A program made the position numbers and the translations under genes. A DNA stretch of 64,000 nucleotides, taken from positions 15,398,865-15,462,864 of the forward strand of contig NC_040022.1 in assembly GCF_000972845.2 (NCBI RefSeq), in the 5' to 3' direction. This stretch comes from Larimichthys crocea. Lineage: Eukaryota > Chordata > Actinopteri > Sciaenidae. Below, piece after piece: positions 57,801-64,000 of this stretch (its first letter is position 1; every line of letters starts with the position of its first letter). The notes under the pieces are model-generated. The model made no database searches, had not been told where the DNA came from, and saw only the letters and a program-made list of their open reading frames with translations.

Positions 57801-60626
57801 TGCAGCAAAAGGAGTTAGCTTTAAAATGCAATGCTTGTCATGCCATTCAGTTCAAATACTACTGTGAATACCCTCATGTCCACTCCACAGACTCTAAATA
57901 TCTCACTTATTGTTGTCGCTGCAGTTGTAGCACCCCGGATAGTGTCCTGAACCCAGTGGCTGAATGTGATCTGGGTGATTGTGTGAGTCTGGCTGTGGAG
58001 GTCTCCTCTTCGTCTGATGCACCCAGAGACTCAGACACCCACAGCCTCTCAGAGCCTCCTCTCAACACCTCTTCTGTATCACAGGTCAGTCACAGTTGGC
58101 CTGTTTGCTGCTTAAGTTACAGTGGTGTGTAGGCTGATGTGTGTGTTTTTTTCTGGGTTACAGAGGATTGTGAGCCCAGAGACAGACAGTGGATTTGGGA
58201 GCTCTTACTTGAATCAATCATCTTCTGGATCATTCCAACCAAATCTTACAGAAAGGTACAAGTCTATGCAAACAGCAATAATAAAAATCGTCCATAGACA
58301 CTCTCTACATATAAAAATGAATCAACTTGCGATCGTTTCCTATCCACAGTTTGCAGTCACAGAATGATGCTTTAAGTAGCTCAGACAGTGAGGGCTCCTG
58401 CTCCAACCTACAGACAGCTATACATCCAGCTAACCCCACCAGCCAGCGTTGGTCCAGTTCCCACCCATCTGTCCAAATACAGTCCAGTGGTGCAGCAGCG
58501 GCAGTGGAGCGGTGGGTGGAGAGCACCACTAAAGAGCCTTCAGTCAAACTGCAGGGTGAATAAATCCCTCTTCATAAAGAAGTTCTCTTTTTATTTAATC
58601 TTATCTGGTCAACACTGAAGTAATGTATGCTTCTCCATCACTGACCATACAGGATCTGAACACAGCCCACCTCCCCGGCTCCATATGTCTGAACCCTTGC
58701 TCAGCACCACCATGGATACAGACGAGAGAGGCAGCCCATACTCATGCTCTTGTAATAGGTCAGTGTATGCTAAGGAGCAAACAGTGTTGGTGGATGACAT
58801 CTTAGACAGCTTTTTGTTTCAGTGACTATCATCTGAATATCTGTATCTGTGTGTGTTTAGTGAGGCTATCCTTGTGCTGCAGTCAGAGGTCTCCAGGCTG
58901 AAAAAGGACCTGGAGGAAGGCTTGGTTCAGCTGCCTCACCTTGCACAAAAGATGGACTATCTCACCTCCAAATACAGACAGGATCGTCAGGAGCGCAGAT
59001 CTAAAACTAGACCACGAAGCTACCACAGGCCAGCCTGTAACAGGTGGGGGAGCTGATGTTGCTGGCTAGTTTAAGTGGAGTAATCAAGGATAATGGCCAT
59101 TCATAATATCATAAAATTCTTGATTGAGAAAAATAGATACATATCATGTTCTGACCATTTCTCCATTATAAAAGTCATTCTTATGACTCCTTTTAATCTA
59201 ACCTCTAGTGTGTTGAAGCCATCAAATAGCAGACAGAGTGTGAGCAATCTCAACTCCAGTCAGGTGAGGGTAGAGGATTGGATCTCTTCAGATATGGACC
59301 CCAGCAAGAGCAAAGGTAATCCACCACCATCACAACACACTAATAAACCAATTTCAGCAGACTACTCCATGTCTAAAAGCTTGTCTCTACACCTCTATCT
59401 ATATATATTTCTGTATATCTTTCCTGCATTGTCTGCTCTGCTCTTTAGGTACAGACAGTGGTGACACAGCTGGCTCTGACATCATGTTGCAGTTCCATAA
59501 TTCACCTGTAGGGAGCAGGAAAGCACCCGAGTTTCAGCACAAACTTCACGGGGCACAGCAATCCAGCAGAGGTCAGAGCCACATATGTTTTTCCCAGTAC
59601 AGTACATACCCTAGTTCTTTCTGAATTTATTTTTATACGAGAATATTGCATCCAAAATGAAACAACATGTGTGTTACACTCTATCAGGGTCAGAGGGAGA
59701 CGTCTCAGGGAAAACCACTGGTCTGCCCAGCTCTGTTTTGAATAGAGCGAAAGAGGAGGCTTCTGACAGCCGTGACAAGCAGAGATCACAAAGTAAGTCG
59801 TTCATCATACCTAAACTAAGAGAGTAACTAAACCAGGGCTGTACATATGTGCAGTGTTGTGTTTTATTAGTGCACATACTGTATTGGTTCTCATGTTTCA
59901 GAAGCCATCGTGGAGAGTTTTTACTCCAAGGAGAGATGGTCTCTTTTTTCCTCTCCATCTCTTCAGAAGCCCCTCCTTCAGGTCAGCTATGCCTCCTCCA
60001 GCAGCCTGCCTGCAAGGTAAACACGTGGCTCATGCATAACACAAAAACACCACTGCTGTTAATCAGTGATTAACATCTCTCAGATTCTCAGATTATTCAG
60101 TTCTGTTAAAGTGGAATCATTTTTCATCTTTCCCACTATCTGTCTTTAAATCCAGCTATAAAGTGAGGGAGCCGCCGCTGCAGTACCATCACAGAAAGCG
60201 ATCCACCCAGTCAGATACAGCACTCCTGCCCAGCAATGTATACTTTCAGGGGACACTGTCCCCAATATCAGTGCCCTCAAAGACTGGCAGAAAGACAGGC
60301 AGACACAAGGGCAGCAAGGTGAGATGTTTCCACATGTATCTCTGCTGACTATTCTGACATTTTAGAGATTCTCCCTGTATAGAAGAACATTTATGTTAAG
60401 AAAGAACCAACAATTTATCGCTGCCATGGTTGGAAAGTTTGCTACTGTTCTATAGGAGGAAGAAATGAACAGGACTCTAGACCAGGCTATTGAGGTGGCC
60501 CGCAGCATGAAGAGGACCACAGACCGGATGGCCAAAAGACTGTCAGATGACCTGGCAAAGGCTCAGCTCCCTAGGAAACTGCACAGCATGCAGCCACTAG
60601 GAGGCAGGAAACACCATCCATTATAA
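51806..60626 (+). CDS. aknad1: AKNA domain-containing protein (AKNAD1-like)
   Basis: AKNA-family protein; AKNA itself is a centrosomal microtubule organiser, while AKNAD1 is poorly studied. Exons: 51806-52010, 52551-53743, 53858-53932, 54017-54140, 54537-54685, 54761-54820, 54958-55091, 55185-55377, 57033-57154, 57476-57625, 57925-58084 (or from 57784), 58164-58255, 58350-58555, 58653-58758, 58861-59043, 59209-59315, 59449-59571, 59688-59792, 59902-60016, 60156-60318, 60456-60626 (TAA). Total 1311 residues (1358 with the longer exon). The ATG follows an acceptor at 51795. The large exon 2 is acidic and Ser-rich and contains ADINQLLVRHFSQEELQRSG. The AKNA domain spans about residues 467-675 (AEYDKLLTKYAEAENLIDQM through FDPNRLVEGDIFRIGMHLED). 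Conserved C-terminal phrases include SPETDSGFGSSYL and STQSDTALLPSNVYFQG. Symbol rests on synteny with gpsm2; it is longer than I recall for human AKNAD1 and near AKNA in length. Confidence 0.85.
55682..55966 (-). pseudogene. Unidentified coding fossil inside an aknad1 intron
   Basis: On the minus strand, ATG at 55966 opens a 95-codon frame broken by one TAG (55886-55888) and ending at TAA 55682. The conceptual product looks protein-like, with KGGLQQEIVELLHKQNNLWD before the stop and YRTDRDWKLFAKYWQSKRLT after it. I do not recognise the family. It could be a retrocopy fragment, a transposon-derived fragment, or chance. No introns or promoter are apparent. Confidence 0.3.
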
Positions 60627-60830
60627 CGAACAGGGTATACAGATCAGTTTACCATAGACATCAATCAACTAGCCACTATGATACCTGATGCTGATGAAGG
60701 ACATATCTTTGTTGGACAGTCAGGGAGTTATGTAAGGACTTGTTTGTGTTAAGTTTTGTAAATGAGATTCATAATCCAGAGAAAAGTCTGAAATCACACT
60801 GTGGAAATAAAAAAAGGATTTTATAACTTT
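60627..60830 (+). other. aknad1: aknad1 3' untranslated region
   Basis: A short 3'UTR runs from the TAA to a polyadenylation signal AATAAA at 60806-60811. Confidence 0.65.
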
Positions 60831-62314
60831 ATTTGTATATTTTTAAGTTGTTTGAATATTTTTAAAGAAATTTGATATTTTTATTGGACAGCATTTAATT
60901 TATGTCTTTACAATTTGGGAACTTCATTGATTTAACTCTCAGCAGTGTGTAAAATATAACCAAAATACTTCATATTCAGTACAGAGAGCAAAATTTTTTT
61001 TATAAAAGGCCAATATTAGATCAGTACTGTCTAAAAACATTTTTGTTATTCTCATTTATTTTATCTGTAAAGCATTACTGAAAACTTAAACAATATGATC
61101 CAGCTGTACCCTTCAGTTAGGTGACAAAATCAGCCATGCAGTACAATGTCACTCAACAAATAAATGAATAAATAAACATAAACTCTTAAAAAATGATTTT
61201 CATATTGTTTTTGTTCCATGTCAGTGCACTTGTGTGACCTAATCTTTTTTTTTTTTATTATTTCACCTTCTAACTGTTAAGTATCCAATACACACAAACG
61301 GCCACAGGGTAAAGAGATCAAGTTAAATCAGAATAAAATTAGGTCAGATTTATATTATTGCATTTCAGGAAAATCCCACACTGCCTATAGTTTGAATGAA
61401 TGTATCAACTTTTGTCCTTTTAGCTAATATGCTCATTTGACGCCACTAATGCCCATCCTGCTGGCCTGTGGCTGCCAGTGATACAGTGTCTTCTTACTGA
61501 GTTTCTGTTGCATGGCTTTGTCACCGTCATAGCTGCTGGTGCCGGGCCATGCTTAGTTTTTGTTGTGGGGTATTAACTTTCACTGTTGTTCTCGGATGGG
61601 TATCGGGAAAGAAGATGTCTCCAAACAACATTCCCGAACTGTCCCTTCTGATTGTTCGAAGGACAGTTGAGCTTCTCTGTGATCACTAACCTGTAGGCTA
61701 TCAATTTATCAGGGTAAACTGGTCACAGTCAACCAGCTAATCACTCACATTTAAACACAAATACTGAATCACTTCCACAGGCCAGGATGTCTGGGACAGT
61801 TAGGACAAAGTGTTTTTAGTGACTCATGTTGAATGTGTAATAAGCCGTTTTAAGTTCAGACAATTGTAGAATAATGCCTTTACTCAAGGACTTCATTCTG
61901 TCCTCTGAGGTTCAAAAGATAATACTGTGCAGTAGTGTAGTCCAATATCTCATTGGAATACGAAACACACAAGTTTTTATGTCCTAAGGCAGACCACCCA
62001 ACTGAAATTCAGTGCAAGAGATACGTGACACTTTAAGTCTGTTATTGTGATTATTGGCTGTTGAACTAAACTTGAAACTCTGAAACTCGACTCAAAATCA
62101 TAAAAAGTCTTGATATACATGATACATTACTGTCACTGTTGTGGAATTTTATTCATCAAACCTTAGTTCAGTCACTGGAGATAAAAGTGCACAGGAGTCC
62201 AAGATGCTGGAAGGTTTACTGAACCTTGGTCAAGGAGAAAGGACAGAGGATCTACACTTGTCATGACATGATGCCACCTCAGTTCTGAGGAAGCTGTCCT
62301 TTCTGGCTTGTGTA
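60831..62314. other. Intergenic DNA after aknad1
   Basis: AT-rich noncoding sequence with no recognisable gene, ending at the TA target site of the Tc1 element. Confidence 0.6.
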
Positions 62315-63857
62315 CAGTTAAAACTAGACGTTTACATACACTATATAAAAAGACACATATGCTTCTTTTTTTTTCTCACTGTCTGACATGAAATCTGACA
62401 ATCACTTTTCCTGTTTTAGGTCTGTTTGGATTACCAAAATTATTTCTATTCACTAAATGCCAGAAAATTGAGAGAAAGATTTTTTTAAAGATTTTTTTCA
62501 TTAGTATTTGGTACCATTGCCTTTAAACTGTATGACTTGGGTCAAACGTTTAGGATATCCATCCACAAGCTTCTCACAATAGTTGGCAGGATTTTTGGCC
62601 CATTCCTCCTGACAGAACTGGTGTAACTGAGCTGCCTTTGTAGGCCGCCTTGCTCTCATATGCCTTTTCAGCTCTGCCCATACATTTTCAATAGGATTGA
62701 GATCAGGGCTTTGTGATGGCCACTGCAAAACATTGACTTTGTTATCCTTAAGCCACTTTGTAACCAGTTTAGCAGTATGCTTCGGGTCATGGTCCATTTG
62801 GAAGACCCATTTGTGCCCAAGCTTTAACTTCCTGGCTGATGTCTTGAGATGTTGCTTCAATGTTTCCACATAATGTTCTTTCCTCATGATGCCATCTATT
62901 TTGTGAAGTGCACCAGTCCCTCCTGCAGCAAAACAACCCCACAACATGATGCTGCTACCCCCGTATTTCACAGTTGGGATGGTGTTCTCAGGCCTGCAAG
63001 CGTCCCCCTTTTTCCTCCAAACGTAAAGATGGTCAATATGGCCAAACAGGTCGATATTAGTTTTGTCAGACCACAGGACATGTCTCCAGAGATTACGGTT
63101 TTTGTTTCTGTGTGCATTTGCAAACTGTAATCTGGCTTTTTTATGTTTCTTTTGGACTAATAGCTTCTTCCTGGCAGAGTGGCCTTTCAGCCCATGTCAG
63201 TACAGTACTCAATTTACTGTGGATAGTGTCACACTCCTAATAGCTTCAGTCAGCATCTTCACAAGGTGTTTTGCTTTTGTTCCTGGGTTGATATGCACAT
63301 TTCTCTGGGACACAGAACCCGTCTCCTTCCTGAGCGGTATGATGGCTGGACATTCCCATGGTGTTTATACTTGCGTATAATTGTTTGAACAGATGAACGT
63401 GGCACCTTCAGGCATCTGGAAATTGCACCCAAGGATGAACCAGACTTGTGCAAGTCCACAATTCTCTTCCTGATATCTTGGCTGATTTCTTTTGACTTTC
63501 CCATAATGTTACACAAAGAAGCAGTGTGTTATAGGTGTGCCTTAAAATACATCCACAGGTGTGTCTCTAATTAACTCAAATGTTGTCAGAAGTTTCCAAA
63601 GACATGACATCTGGGCTTTCCCAAACTGATTAAAGGCATAATAATCTTGGTGTATGTAAACTTCTGACTTTGAAGAAAATAATACAAAAATTGTCTAAAA
63701 AAATCCATCTCTCATTATTCTGGCATTTAGCAAATAGAAATAATTTTGGTAATCCGAATGGACCTAAAACAGGAAAAGTGATTTTCTGATTTCGTGTCAG
63801 AGAAAAAAAGGATATGTGTCTTTTTATATAGTGTATGTAAACTGCTGGTTTCAACTG
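62315..63857 (-). mobile_element. Tc1/mariner-family DNA transposon, decayed copy
   Basis: The element is bounded by TA dinucleotides (62313-62314 and 63858-63859), the usual Tc1 target duplication. Inverted terminal repeats of about 185 bp (62315-62500 and 63672-63857) begin CAGTTRAAAC and share the internal phrase 'ttacatacactatataaaa' and the phrase 'acttttcctgttttaggtc'. This length suits IR/DR-type Tc1 elements. At about 1.54 kb the element is near full length. The transposase reads on the minus strand but is broken. The two ends differ at several positions, indicating an old insertion. It lies outside the four genes. Confidence 0.93.
62501..63504 (-). pseudogene. Tc1-like transposase, inactivated
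   Basis: The N-terminal helix-turn-helix part starts MGKSKEISQDIRKRIVDLH at 63504 and runs to about 63310 (SYRSGRRR), where the frame shifts. The following frame has two stops (63209-63211 and 63197-63199), then stays open through the catalytic core to the end at 62501. DDE-type landmarks are WSDKTNIDLFGH, QMDHDPKHT and SPDLNPIENVW, and the C-terminus is KGNGTKY. Both stops fall where related elements have arginine, consistent with CGA-to-TGA change. No intact transposase can be made from this copy. Confidence 0.92.
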
Positions 63858-64000
63858 TATATGCCCTCACAGTGTCACCATTACATGGTGTCATACTCAG
63901 TGCATATGCAGTATACTGTATTTACCAAATGATCATTGGTCCTTGGTTACCATAGTAATGATCAGAATGGTGCCTGCTTTCCAAAACACAAACATACACC

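Overview
The window is vertebrate genomic DNA from a ray-finned fish, most likely a percomorph teleost. Genes are split by GT-AG introns, dinucleotide microsatellites are abundant, a Tc1/mariner copy is present, and several dispersed repeats have the look of common percomorph repeats. The species cannot be named from sequence alone.

Layout. 1-23437 (+): 3' part of camsap2, a microtubule minus-end binding protein. Its first coding exons lie before the window, so 1-6336 is intron; 21 exons follow, ending in the CKK domain. About 23438-26700: camsap2 3'UTR and repeat-rich intergenic DNA. 26720-39990 (+): wdr47, with a noncoding GC-rich first exon and 16 coding exons (915 residues: LisH, CTLH, C-terminal WD40). 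40480-50380 (-): gpsm2/LGN, 14 coding exons (666 residues: TPRs, then GoLoco motifs). 50380-50850: compact promoter region shared head-to-head with the next gene. 50848-60811 (+): an AKNA-domain gene, called aknad1 from its position next to gpsm2. 62315-63857 (-): a decayed Tc1-like transposon.

How the genes relate. WDR47 is a known partner of CAMSAP proteins at microtubule minus ends and in ciliary central-pair assembly. LGN positions spindles through NuMA/dynein, and AKNA-family proteins organise microtubules at centrosomes. The order and orientations of aknad1, gpsm2 and wdr47 match the mammalian AKNAD1-GPSM2-(CLCC1)-WDR47 block as I recall it, without CLCC1. camsap2 next to wdr47 is unlike the human arrangement. 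A perfect RFX X-box in the gpsm2/aknad1 promoter region and an identical 13-mer in a camsap2 intron suggest a ciliary regulatory theme. This is inference, not proof.

Main oddities: a degenerate second GoLoco motif in gpsm2, an 11-codon camsap2 microexon preceded by a long hairpin, a GC-AG intron in wdr47, a 41-codon upstream ORF before aknad1, and an unidentified minus-strand coding fossil in an aknad1 intron. All exon boundaries were read by hand from splice sites, frame continuity and remembered vertebrate protein sequences; no alignment was run.
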